Of a stretch of DNA of 64,000 nucleotides, positions 26,546 through 35,581 are shown piece by piece. Each line of letters starts with the position of its first letter. Position 1 is the stretch's first letter. The notes below the pieces were generated by a model that did no database searches, was not told the DNA's origin, and was given only the letters and a program-made list of their open reading frames with translations. The DNA lies in assembly GCF_003254745.1 (NCBI RefSeq), contig NZ_QKXH01000002.1, positions 310,001 through 374,000 on the forward strand, in the 5' to 3' direction. The position numbers were made by a program, and so were the translations under genes. This DNA comes from Flavobacterium aquariorum (GTDB lineage Bacteria > Bacteroidota > Bacteroidia > Flavobacteriales > Flavobacteriaceae).

Positions 26546-28561
26546 TTAATTCTTCAACCATTTCAATAATACTTTTTCTAATTGGTTTTGAATAATAGGT
26601 TTTGTAATATAATCAGACATTCCGTGTTCCATACACTTTTCTTTTTCACCGTTCAAAACTCCAGCCGTTAAGGCAATTATCGGAATATGCTTGGTACTTT
26701 CCGATTTTCTGATTTCCAAAGTAGCATCATAGCCATTTTGAATTGGCATTTGAATGTCCATCAAAATCAAATCCGGTAAATTTTCCTCTGCCAAGACCAC
26801 TGCATCATAGCCATTTGCAGCTTCTATCAGATCACAATTTTTTATAATTTTACGCACCAACGTTTTGGCCAAAAGCATGTTTATTTTATTATCTTCAGCA
26901 ATTAATACCTTAAAATTAGTGAGTGAATTTGACAGATGCGAAGTCATATTTGAACCCAAATTCTCTTTTACTGACAAATCATTCTTCTCACAAAATATTT
27001 TCTCAAAAGCAACCGTAAAAAAGAATTCGCTTCCCGCTCCATAAGCACTGATCAATTCCAATTCGCTATTTTTTAATGCTAAAAGTTGACTTGAAATTGC
27101 CAATCCCAACCCAGTTCCTCCATATTTTCTGGTTGTGGTATTATCCGCTTGAACGAATGATTGAAAAATCTTCTTTTGATTATAGTCTTTAATTCCAATT
27201 CCCGTGTCTATTACCGAAAACTTAATTTTTGAAGTCGTTTTATCTTCCTCAACTTGAGCCACTTTCAATTTTATGTGCCCCGAAAAAGTAAATTTCATCG
27301 AATTACTTAACAAATTCACCAATATCTGCTTTAATCGAAAAGAATCTCCCTTAATACATTTTGGCACATTAGGATCAATATCAAGCAACAAGTCGATTTT
27401 TTTGAAATTGGCTTCGTATTTGAATAAATTTACGATTTGATTTGACAATTGAATAATATCAATTTCCTCAGTACTCAATTCCAGTTTACCTGATTCAATT
27501 TTTGAAAAGTCCAATATGTTATTGATAATTTCCATCAAAGTATTGGCAGATTCATTGACTGTTTTGAGATATTCCAATTGGTCATTATCAAATTTTGTCT
27601 TCAATAACAAATCCGTAAAACCAACTATCCCGTTGAGTGGCGTTCGTATTTCATGACTCATATTGGCCAGGAAATCCGATTTGGCTTTATTGGCGGCTTC
27701 GGCTTTCTCTTTGGCTTTGATGGTGTCATCAATTTGTTTTTTTTGAGTAATGTCTTGAACTACCCCCTTTAATGCCACTACATTATTATTTTTGTCCATT
27801 ATAGGAACTCCAGTACAAAAAACCCATTTTGTTTTTTGATCTTTTAAAATAATTCGGTGCTCCATTTCATACGGCACCTTATTCGAAATGGTATTATATA
27901 CATTTTTATTTAAGTCTTCAGCGTCCTCGGATACAAAACAGGATAAATATTTGGCATATAACTGCGGATCACCAGGGAAATTCTCTATTTCGAATATTTC
28001 ATATAATTCATTGGACCAATTTAATTCTTGAGTCACTAAATTAAAATCCCAACTCTCGATTTTTGCAATTTTCTGAGCTTCATTAAGTGATTTTTCACTA
28101 GATAAAAGTTTTTCCTGTGTTTTTCTGATCTCTGTGACATCTCGAGCTATAGCATAGATTAAATTATTGGCGGTATGCAAATTGGCTCTCCATTGTAAAC
28201 AAATCGATTCCCCATTTTTTTTTATATATCTATTTTCAAAATCGACTGTAGGATTGTTTTGGGTTAAATTTTGGACTTCTTCCAAAGTTTTATCTAAATC
28301 ATCAGGATGTATAAATTCAAGAAAAGGCCTTGATAATAATTCTTCCTTTGAATAGCCTAAAATTTTAGGAAATTCATCATTGACTATTTTGTAATAAGCA
28401 TTAGTATCGGCGATGCAAACTAAATCTGGGGATTCTTTTACAAAATATTCAAAATTGGTTATAGCAAACTTTTCATCATTTAATTTTTTAATTAGCAATT
28501 CTTGTGCCTCAACTTTTTGGAGTAATTCGTCATACGTAAACTCCTTTTTCGTCTTTTCCAT
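26546..28561 (-). CDS. Cytoplasmic hybrid histidine kinase with two PAS domains
   Basis: A 671-residue soluble kinase: a short coiled coil, two PAS/PAC modules (about 35-145 and 155-275, ending VTEIRK and VQDITQKK), HisKA ([12 protein letters not shown]), HATPase ([17 protein letters not shown]) and a receiver ([24 protein letters not shown]). Its N-terminal PAS pair and kinase core closely match those of the 973-residue neighbour, so the two arose by duplication, with gain or loss of the middle PAS domains. Each has its own transcription unit; this one ends at a terminator. Confidence 0.93.
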   Translation of the reverse strand: MEKTKKEFTYDELLQKVEAQELLIKKLNDEKFAITNFEYFVKESPDLVCIADTNAYYKIVNDEFPKILGYSKEELLSRPFLEFIHPDDLDKTLEEVQNLTQNNPTVDFENRYIKKNGESICLQWRANLHTANNLIYAIARDVTEIRKTQEKLLSSEKSLNEAQKIAKIESWDFNLVTQELNWSNELYEIFEIENFPGDPQLYAKYLSCFVSEDAEDLNKNVYNTISNKVPYEMEHRIILKDQKTKWVFCTGVPIMDKNNNVVALKGVVQDITQKKQIDDTIKAKEKAEAANKAKSDFLANMSHEIRTPLNGIVGFTDLLLKTKFDNDQLEYLKTVNESANTLMEIINNILDFSKIESGKLELSTEEIDIIQLSNQIVNLFKYEANFKKIDLLLDIDPNVPKCIKGDSFRLKQILVNLLSNSMKFTFSGHIKLKVAQVEEDKTTSKIKFSVIDTGIGIKDYNQKKIFQSFVQADNTTTRKYGGTGLGLAISSQLLALKNSELELISAYGAGSEFFFTVAFEKIFCEKNDLSVKENLGSNMTSHLSNSLTNFKVLIAEDNKINMLLAKTLVRKIIKNCDLIEAANGYDAVVLAEENLPDLILMDIQMPIQNGYDATLEIRKSESTKHIPIIALTAGVLNGEKEKCMEHGMSDYITKPIIQNQLEKVLLKWLKN

Positions 28562-28847
28562 TATTAGAAATTAAATAATTAGTGATTGCTGTTCCAAAAT
28601 TTTTATAAATATAGCACAGTCTTTCACAAAAAAAAACACCTATTGAAAAAAGAAAAAAATTATTATTTTTTCAGTGATAAATCAATTATGAATAAAAATT
28701 CGCTTTGAACCCTGATTTTAAAACCAGATTACAATCCTTTTAACAAAAAAAACAATTCTTTAGAAATTATTAAAAGTTAGTCTGTCTACATTTATTTCGA
28801 TGCATTGAATAGTGTTTTTTAAGTTTTTTTTATTCTAACTGCTCATT

Positions 28848-28891
28848 GTGACAATTGTTACTGACTATCGTTTTTCATCATTCTAAATTTG
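28848..28891 (+). promoter_or_regulatory. Promoter of the TolC-RND operon with FNR-like site
   Basis: The palindrome GTGACAATTGTTAC (28848-28861) is centred 29.5 bp upstream of a perfect -7 element TAAATTTG (28884-28891). It matches the TSUP site at 12 of 14 bases. The gene starts 24 bp later. The rest of the 353-bp gap upstream (28562-28847) is AT-rich, without a gene. Confidence 0.78.
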
Positions 28892-28914
28892 CTTCATAAT
28901 TTAGAAAATCAATT

Positions 28915-30225
28915 ATGAAAAAAATCAATTTTATACTACTGGGAATTCTTTCAATTACACATTTTGCATACAGTCAAGATACAATAGCTATTTCTAAAAA
29001 AGACATTTGGGCAAAAGCAGCTGACAAAAATTTGCAAATCAAGATGGCTAATCAAGATTTCAAATCAGCTCAGGCCGACTATCGTCAATCGAATTCGTTG
29101 TTCTTGCCCAATATTTCAGCTTCGCATACATCTATGGCAACGACCAATCCGTTGATGGCTTTTGGTTCCAAATTGAATCAGGGGATTTTAACACCTTCGG
29201 ACTTTGATCCTGTAAAACTGAACAATCCGTCACAAACCCAAAATTTTGCGACCAGAATTGATGTTTTGCAACCACTTATCAACGTTGATGGATTGTACGG
29301 GCGACAAGCTGCCAAATCCAAAATGGATGCGTATCAATTGCAAACCGAAAGAACCAAAGAATACTTGGAACTGGAAATCAACAAAGCGTTCATGCAATTG
29401 CAAATGAGTTACAAAGCAGTAAAAGTGATTGAAAAAGCAAATGCCACGGCGGAAGCCAATTTGAAATTAATTCAAAATTATTTCAATCAGGACATTTTGC
29501 AAAAAACCGATTTATTATCGATGCAAGTGCGCGTCAATGAAGTTCAAAATCAATTGCAATATGCCAAAAGTAACATTCAAAACGCTTCGGATTATTTGGC
29601 TTTTCTATTAGATGAAGGCACTGCGAATAAAGTGTATAAACCCATTGAAGAATTGGACAATGTCATTATAGTTGATGCTTTCAACACTTCTTTATCGGAT
29701 AATCGAAAAGACATTCAAGCAATGAACAAAACAACCGAATCCTATGGCAAAATGTTACAGTCGAGTAAAATGAATTTCTTGCCCAGATTGAACGCTTTTG
29801 GAAGTTATGAGATGTATGCACAGCAACTTTTCGGATCCAATTCAAATGGCTATGTAGTGGGTGCACAATTATCCTGGAATGCTTTTGACGGGTATAAATC
29901 GATTGGAAAAATGGAAAAAGCCAAAGCCGATTTTCAAAAATCGGAAATCGAAACCCAACAATACAAAGCCCAAAGCCAAATGGAATTGAGCAAAGCCAAC
30001 AGACAACTTAGAGATGCCGAAAACAAAGTGAATTTAGAAAAACTGGCTTTGGAACAATCCAAAGAAGCCTACCGAATAAGAAGCAATCGTTTTACGCAAG
30101 GGCTTGAAAAAACCACCGATTTATTGCTCACAGAGACTCAAATGTATCAAAAAGAATTAGAGTATTTACAAGCTGTTTTTGAATACAATTACACACAGGA
30201 ATACTTGCAGTTTTTGACAAAATAA
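28915..30225 (+). CDS. TolC-family outer-membrane protein of the RND pump
   Basis: A 436-residue protein with a signal peptide (about 1-20, ending AYSQD) and two OEP repeats with long amphipathic helices. It is the first cistron of a five-gene operon (TolC, adaptor, RND, PII-like, DUF2892) and forms the outer-membrane exit of the pump. The promoter carries a Crp/Fnr-type activator site. Confidence 0.92.
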   Translation: MKKINFILLGILSITHFAYSQDTIAISKKDIWAKAADKNLQIKMANQDFKSAQADYRQSNSLFLPNISASHTSMATTNPLMAFGSKLNQGILTPSDFDPVKLNNPSQTQNFATRIDVLQPLINVDGLYGRQAAKSKMDAYQLQTERTKEYLELEINKAFMQLQMSYKAVKVIEKANATAEANLKLIQNYFNQDILQKTDLLSMQVRVNEVQNQLQYAKSNIQNASDYLAFLLDEGTANKVYKPIEELDNVIIVDAFNTSLSDNRKDIQAMNKTTESYGKMLQSSKMNFLPRLNAFGSYEMYAQQLFGSNSNGYVVGAQLSWNAFDGYKSIGKMEKAKADFQKSEIETQQYKAQSQMELSKANRQLRDAENKVNLEKLALEQSKEAYRIRSNRFTQGLEKTTDLLLTETQMYQKELEYLQAVFEYNYTQEYLQFLTK

Positions 30226-30294
30226 AAAAGTTCAATTTCAATGGCAATAGCAAAAATCAATTTCAATTTTAATATCAATTATAAAAAATATACA

Positions 30295-31386
30295 ATGAAG
30301 AACATCTTATTTAAATCAGCCATAATCACTCCCTTATTTGTTTTACTGCTTTCCTCTTGTAATGGCGAGAAGAAAGAATCTCTAACTAAAGAGCCTGCTA
30401 TCGCTGTAAAAGTTAGTGGTGCATCTGAAAACAACAGCGGGCAATTTATAACAGCCAGTGGAAAAATTGAAGCCGAAAACTCGGCCAATTTGAGCACTAG
30501 AATGATGGGTTATGTAACCAAACTTCACGTTCAAGTGGGACAAAAAGTGGGTGCGGGACAATTATTAGTCAGCATCAACAACACCGATTTGCAAGCTAAA
30601 AAAGCGCAAGTGGATGCCAGTATTTTGCAAGCAACAGCGGGCTACAACAATGCCAAAAAAGATTACGATCGTTTTGTGAATTTATTCAAACAACAAAGCG
30701 CTTCACAAAAAGAATTGGATGATATGACTGCCCGTTACGAAATGGCAAAAGCAGGTTTGGAAGGCGCCAAACAAATGCGCAACGAAGTGATGGCACAATT
30801 CTCCTACTCGAATATCACCGCTCCTTTTTCGGGTGTGGTAACCAATACTTTTGTAAAAGAAGGAGACATGGCCAACCCTGGTATGCCATTGGTAAGCATA
30901 GAAGGTGCCTCAAGATTGCAAGTTACAGCTATGGTTTCAGAAAATGACATTGCTGCTATCAAAAAAGGGATGGCGGTGAAAGTGTTGGTAAAATCCTCTA
31001 ACGAAAGCTTGAGCGGAAAAGTAAGCGAAGTGAGTCTATCAGCAAAAAATACAGGAGGACAATATTTGGTGAAAATCAATTTGGACAAAACCGACAATAC
31101 TGTTTTGTCCGGAATGTTTGTGAACGTACAGTTTCCCGTTGCCAATGCTATTCAAACAAAAACAAACGAAAAAGTTTTGGTTCCCAAAAGCGCTTTGGTG
31201 CAACAAGGACAGTTAACTGGAATTTATACTATTGGAACTGGAAATATAGCCATATTAAGATGGTTACGTATTGGTAAAAACTTTGGCAATCAAGTAGAAG
31301 TTTTGTCTGGCTTATCGGCAAATGAGCAATATATCGTTTCGGCTGAAGGGAAATTGTATAATGGAGCTTTGGTAAGTGTTCAATAG
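30295..31386 (+). CDS. RND periplasmic adaptor lipoprotein
   Basis: A 363-residue membrane-fusion protein. The ATG at 30295 (MKNILFK) gives a proper lipoprotein signal with LLLSSC, the lipid-modified Cys at about residue 22; an in-frame ATG at 30241 would add 18 non-signal residues and is rejected. Lipoyl halves (GYVTKLHVQVGQKVGAGQLL and YSNITAPFSGVVTN) flank an alpha-hairpin, followed by beta-barrel and membrane-proximal domains. It links the RND pump to TolC. Confidence 0.92.
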   Translation: MKNILFKSAIITPLFVLLLSSCNGEKKESLTKEPAIAVKVSGASENNSGQFITASGKIEAENSANLSTRMMGYVTKLHVQVGQKVGAGQLLVSINNTDLQAKKAQVDASILQATAGYNNAKKDYDRFVNLFKQQSASQKELDDMTARYEMAKAGLEGAKQMRNEVMAQFSYSNITAPFSGVVTNTFVKEGDMANPGMPLVSIEGASRLQVTAMVSENDIAAIKKGMAVKVLVKSSNESLSGKVSEVSLSAKNTGGQYLVKINLDKTDNTVLSGMFVNVQFPVANAIQTKTNEKVLVPKSALVQQGQLTGIYTIGTGNIAILRWLRIGKNFGNQVEVLSGLSANEQYIVSAEGKLYNGALVSVQ

Positions 31387-31482
31387 TCAGACTGCAGAAA
31401 TCAGATTGCAGGTTGCAGATTTTAGAATGCAGATTACATTAAGAAAATAGTTTGATAAAATATTGAATTCATCATTAATTCC

Positions 31483-31594
31483 GCGTGAGGGATAGTAGTG
31501 AAAATCCTTTTTATTAATAAATCCCGATAGGGTTTATTAATAAAAAGATTGAAACGGATAGCCCGACCCAACCTTTTTCGGGAGGGTCACGCCC
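31483..31594 (-). repeat. Dispersed structured intergenic repeat, family 1 (copy R3)
   Basis: An inverted copy relative to R1: read on the minus strand it begins GGGCGTGACCCTCCCG, contains GTCGGGCTATCCG and ends CTACTATCCCTCACGC. Its interior has a perfect 15-bp inverted repeat (31507-31521 with 31533-31547). It sits inside an operon, 19 bp before the RND pump start codon, so it may affect that cistron's expression. GATTGCAG-type direct repeats lie just upstream (31390-31433). Confidence 0.8.
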
Positions 31595-31612
31595 AAATAA
31601 ATAAAAGAAATT

Positions 31613-34600
31613 ATGCAAGAAGGAATTTCAGGTAAAATAGCCCATTTTTTCATCAATTCGAAATTAACGATATTGTTAATGGTAGCTTTGATGATTATAG
31701 GAGTGTACAGCTCGTTTCTAATCCCTAGGGAGGAAGAACCACAAATAAATGTTCCGATGGCCGACGTAATGGTGGGCTATCCCGGCGCAAATCCCGCCGA
31801 AGTAGAAAGTCGTGTGATCAAGCCTTTGGAGAAAGTAATCTCGAATATCAAAGGGGTTGAACACGTGCACAGTATGGCTATGAACGGTCAAGCGATGTTG
31901 ATTGTACAGTTTTTTGTGGGGCAGGATGTGGAGCGTTCGTATGTAAAATTATATGACGAATTAGCGAAACACGAAGACATGTTTCCGCAAGGCGTTTACA
32001 AACCAATGGTAAAAACCCGCTCGATTGATGATGTGCCGATGCTTGGAATAACGCTTTGGAGCGAGAAACAAGATGCTTTTCAGTTGCGTCAGCTTGCCGA
32101 AGAAGTGACTTCGGAAATTGAGAAAGTAAAAGATGTGGCCATTACCAAGGAAATTGGTGGAAACAATCGTGAACTGAAAGTGATTTTGGACAAAGATAAA
32201 ATGGCCGAAAATGGCGTGGATGCTTTGGGCGTTATGCAAATGATTCAGGCCAATAACAGCAGTTCACAATCGGGTAGTTTTGTCAATGCGGACAAAGAAT
32301 ATTTGGTTACCACGGGACAATTTTTATCGAATGCCGAAGATGTAGAAAACTTGGTTGTGGGTGTGAATAAAAACCTGCCTGTCTATTTGAAACAAGTAGC
32401 CAAAGTGCAAGATGGTCCCTCTACTGCCAGAAGTTATGTATCGTTTGGGTATGGCAAAGCCAATGAAAAATTCAAAACTGCTAAATCCGAATATCCTGCT
32501 GTGACTATTTCTGTAGGTAAAGTGAAAGGTGCAGATGCGATGAAAATTTCGGCAAAAATTATTGCCAAAATTGAACAATTAAAAAAGAGTTTAATTCCAA
32601 ATGATGTACACGTTGAAGTAACCCGCAACTATGGCGAAACGGCTTCGGACAAAGTGGGCGAATTGTTGCTGCACTTAGGAATTGCTATTATTGCCGTGAC
32701 GCTTTTGGTAATGCTTGCTATGGGCTGGCGCGGTGGATTAGTCGTTTTCTTCTCCGTTCCATTGACGTTTGCGCTGACGTTGTTTGCCTATTATTTATTG
32801 GGCTACACGTTAAACAGAATCACGCTTTTTGCCTTGGTTTTCGTGGTAGGAATTGTAGTCGATGATAGTATTATTATTGCCGAGAATATGCACCGCCATT
32901 TCAAAATGAAGCGGCTACCATTCAAACAAGCGGCAATTTATGCTATTAATGAGGTAGGAAATCCAACGATTTTGGCAACGTTTACCGTAATTGCAGCGAT
33001 ACTTCCTATGGCATTTGTATCTGGAATGATGGGACCTTATATGAGTCCGATGCCAATTGGAGCTTCGATTGCGATGTTATTGTCATTGTTTGTGGCTTTG
33101 ACAGTTACACCTTATTTGGGATATCATTTACTTCAGGAAAAAGAAGAGCAACAACACAAAGAATCCGAAGGAATGGAAACGAGTTGGGTGTATAAAATTT
33201 ACAGCAAACTGGAACGCCCTTTCTTGGAAAGCAGTGCCAAAAGACGCATTCTGGTGGCAGTAACGGTGTTTTTGTTATTTGGATCTGTACTGATGTTTTT
33301 TACCAAATCGGTAGTGGTAAAAATGTTGCCATTCGATAATAAAAACGAGTTTCAAGTGGTGATTGATATGCCCGAAGGGACTACGCTGGAACGTACGGCT
33401 GCCGTTACCAAAGAAATTGCTCAGTATCTGTCGACAAAACCCGAAGTGGTGAATTATCAAAACTATATTGGGACATCGGCACCTATTACGTTCAACGGTT
33501 TGGTACGTCACTATGATTTACGTGGCGGTAGCAATATGGCCGACATACAGGTGAATTTATTGCACAAAGAAGATCGTGATTTACAAAGTCACGCTATTGC
33601 AAAAGAAATGCGTCCCGAGATTCAAAAAATAGCCAAGAAATATGGAGCCAATGTGAAAATTATTGAAGTGCCGCCAGGGCCTCCTGTATTATCGACTTTG
33701 GTTGCTGAGATTTATGGACCTAATTATAAAGAACAAATAAAAGTGGCGCATCAAGTAAAATCGATTCTTGAAAAAACCACTGATATTGTTGATGTCGACT
33801 GGATGGTTGAGGATAACCAAACCGAATACAAACTGAAAATCGACAAAGAAAAAGCGATGTTGAATGGAATTGCACCTCAACAAGTGGTAGGCAATCTAAC
33901 GTATTTATTGAAAGAATACCCGGTTTCGAATTTGTATGATGAAAATTCCAATGATAATGTGGGTATCGTGCTTTCGCTTGACTACAAAGACAAAACGAGT
34001 TTGCAGGACATTGAGAATCTAAAAATTAAAGGAAGTCAAGGAAATATGATTCCGGTGAGTGATTTGGTAAAAGTAGAAATGGACACTTTGCAAAAAACCA
34101 TTTATAGAAAAGACCAAAAAAGAGTGGTTTATGTAACAGCTGATATGGCTGGAGCACTAGAAAGTCCTGTATATGCTATTTTGGGAATGAATGAAAAACT
34201 AGCCAAAATGCAATTGCCAAAAGGATACAAAGTCAACGAACTCTATATGGAACAACCTACAGACGAAAGTGATTTTACCGTAAAATGGGATGGCGAATGG
34301 CAAATTACTTTGGAAGTATTCCGTGATTTGGGAGTGGCATTTATGGTGGTTATCGTGATTATTTATATGCTAATTGTGGGTTGGTTCCAAAACTTCAAAA
34401 CGCCGATGGTGATGATGTTGGCCATTCCGCTTTCGCTAATAGGAATTGTGTTTGGTCACTGGTTGCTGAATGCATATTTCACCGCTACCTCTTTCATCGG
34501 AATGATTGCATTGGCTGGGGTAATGGTGAGGAACTCGGTATTGCTTATCGATTTTATCGAAATTAGATTGAACGAAGGCGTACCCTTGAAACAAGCCATT

Positions 34601-34804
34601 ATTGAGGCTGGAGCAGTTCGAACCACACCAATTTTGCTTACCACAGGTGCCGTAGTTATAGGAGCTTCCATTATTTTGTTTGACCCTATCTTTCAAGGTT
34701 TGGCTATTTCATTAGTATTTGGAGCCATTGTCTCTACAGTATTAACCTTGCTGGTAGTGCCTTTGATTTACTACATCACCGAAAGAAAAAAATGGGAGAA
34801 ATAA
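31613..34804 (+). CDS. RND efflux pump, inner-membrane transporter
   Basis: A 1063-residue AcrB/HAE1-type proton antiporter with 12 expected membrane helices and two large periplasmic loops. Helix 4 has the proton-relay aspartates in GIVVDDSII, typical of drug-type rather than metal-type RND pumps. The N-terminal amphipathic segment and FLIPREEEPQI are typical of Bacteroidota members. It works with the upstream adaptor and TolC. The substrate is unknown; association with a sulfur-linked Crp/Fnr site raises the possibility of exporting sulfur or metalloid conjugates (inference). Confidence 0.93.
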   Translation: MQEGISGKIAHFFINSKLTILLMVALMIIGVYSSFLIPREEEPQINVPMADVMVGYPGANPAEVESRVIKPLEKVISNIKGVEHVHSMAMNGQAMLIVQFFVGQDVERSYVKLYDELAKHEDMFPQGVYKPMVKTRSIDDVPMLGITLWSEKQDAFQLRQLAEEVTSEIEKVKDVAITKEIGGNNRELKVILDKDKMAENGVDALGVMQMIQANNSSSQSGSFVNADKEYLVTTGQFLSNAEDVENLVVGVNKNLPVYLKQVAKVQDGPSTARSYVSFGYGKANEKFKTAKSEYPAVTISVGKVKGADAMKISAKIIAKIEQLKKSLIPNDVHVEVTRNYGETASDKVGELLLHLGIAIIAVTLLVMLAMGWRGGLVVFFSVPLTFALTLFAYYLLGYTLNRITLFALVFVVGIVVDDSIIIAENMHRHFKMKRLPFKQAAIYAINEVGNPTILATFTVIAAILPMAFVSGMMGPYMSPMPIGASIAMLLSLFVALTVTPYLGYHLLQEKEEQQHKESEGMETSWVYKIYSKLERPFLESSAKRRILVAVTVFLLFGSVLMFFTKSVVVKMLPFDNKNEFQVVIDMPEGTTLERTAAVTKEIAQYLSTKPEVVNYQNYIGTSAPITFNGLVRHYDLRGGSNMADIQVNLLHKEDRDLQSHAIAKEMRPEIQKIAKKYGANVKIIEVPPGPPVLSTLVAEIYGPNYKEQIKVAHQVKSILEKTTDIVDVDWMVEDNQTEYKLKIDKEKAMLNGIAPQQVVGNLTYLLKEYPVSNLYDENSNDNVGIVLSLDYKDKTSLQDIENLKIKGSQGNMIPVSDLVKVEMDTLQKTIYRKDQKRVVYVTADMAGALESPVYAILGMNEKLAKMQLPKGYKVNELYMEQPTDESDFTVKWDGEWQITLEVFRDLGVAFMVVIVIIYMLIVGWFQNFKTPMVMMLAIPLSLIGIVFGHWLLNAYFTATSFIGMIALAGVMVRNSVLLIDFIEIRLNEGVPLKQAIIEAGAVRTTPILLTTGAVVIGASIILFDPIFQGLAISLVFGAIVSTVLTLLVVPLIYYITERKKWEK

Positions 34805-34882
34805 AAAACTAGTTTCATGTTTAAGGTTTCAAATATCAGAAACCTTAAACTTTTAAACTCATAAACCTTCAAACACGAAAAA

Positions 34883-35188
34883 ATGAAATTATTACTCATA
34901 ACCGCAGTCAAAGAATTTGAAAAAGAAATCAAGCAATTGCTCAAAAAGGCAGCCGTTCATTCCTTTTCATATCAAGAGGTAAAAGGATTCAAGAACAATA
35001 CTGTTGAAGCAGTGGAGTCCAATTGGTTTGGAAGCGAAATGAACGAAACCGATTCCATTCTTTTTTATGCTTTTACAGCAAAAGAAAAAGTGAATGCTTT
35101 ATTTGAACTTGTGGAATATTTCAATATGGAGCAGGAATCGGTATCTCACATCCATATTGCCGTTCTTAACATCGAAAGATCAAATTAA
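34883..35188 (+). CDS. PII-like / DUF3240-type small regulatory protein
   Basis: A 101-residue soluble protein with a beta-alpha-beta ferredoxin-like pattern (MKLLLITAVKEFEKEIKQLL at the start, VSHIHIAVLNIE at the end). It resembles DUF3240 and PII-like proteins, which occur beside RND pumps and may sense a metal or small ligand. It lies 78 bp after the pump, in a spacer with TTTAAA-rich inverted repeats. No T-loop tyrosine or other PII uridylylation site is evident. A pump-regulatory role is inferred from position. Confidence 0.65.
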   Translation: MKLLLITAVKEFEKEIKQLLKKAAVHSFSYQEVKGFKNNTVEAVESNWFGSEMNETDSILFYAFTAKEKVNALFELVEYFNMEQESVSHIHIAVLNIERSN

Positions 35189-35204
35189 TTTAATATTAAA
35201 GAAA

Positions 35205-35390
35205 ATGAAAAATAGAATCGTACGAGGTATAGCAGGTACTTTCATCTTAGCCAGTTTGTTATTATCCATCTATGTCAATCAAAATTGGCTGTGGTTTACG
35301 GCCTTTGTAGGTGCCAATTTACTACAATCATCTATAACCAAATGGTGTTTGATGGATCAAATCCTAGACAAATTAGGGGTGAAAGACTAG
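35205..35390 (+). CDS. DUF2892 (YgaP-like) small membrane protein
   Basis: A 61-residue protein starting at the ATG at 35205 (MKNRIVRG), 16 bp after the PII-like gene. It has two short hydrophobic helices and a single Cys in TKWCLMDQIL, matching the DUF2892 pattern. A second DUF2892 gene lies in the sulfur cluster (13499). It is the last cistron of the RND operon, as a terminator follows directly. Confidence 0.8.
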   Translation: MKNRIVRGIAGTFILASLLLSIYVNQNWLWFTAFVGANLLQSSITKWCLMDQILDKLGVKD

Positions 35391-35410
35391 AATAAAAACG
35401 AAATCTTATA

Positions 35411-35440
35411 AAAAACCGAAGCAAAATGTTTCGGTTTTTT
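35411..35440 (+). terminator. Terminator of the RND operon
   Basis: An AAAACCGAA / TTTCGGTTTT stem with a short loop is followed by T residues, 20 bp after the DUF2892 stop. Confidence 0.85.
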
Positions 35441-35488
35441 TGTGCTTTGTATCAGCCCCCAATTTTTTTAAAGATTACCCTCATTAAT

Positions 35489-35532
35489 ATGACGTAAATC
35501 ATTTATTATCAGCGATAAAATTATTAAATTTA
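35489..35532 (+). promoter_or_regulatory. Promoter of the arylsulfatase gene with FNR-like site
   Basis: ATGACGTAAATCAT (35489-35502, TGA-N6-TCA with matching outer A/T) is centred 29.5 bp upstream of the -7-like element TAAATTTA (35525-35532, seven of eight bases). The site is less GTGAC-like than those at 10925 and 28848, but the spacing is identical. The start codon is 50 bp further on. Confidence 0.6.
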
Positions 35533-35581
35533 ACAATTAAAATTTATTTTCTAGTAAAAACAAACTTATAACTAAAAACTA

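Noticed and set aside
30241..30294. Start of the RND adaptor at 30241
   Set aside because: It would place 18 non-signal residues before a clear lipoprotein signal peptide that begins at 30295.
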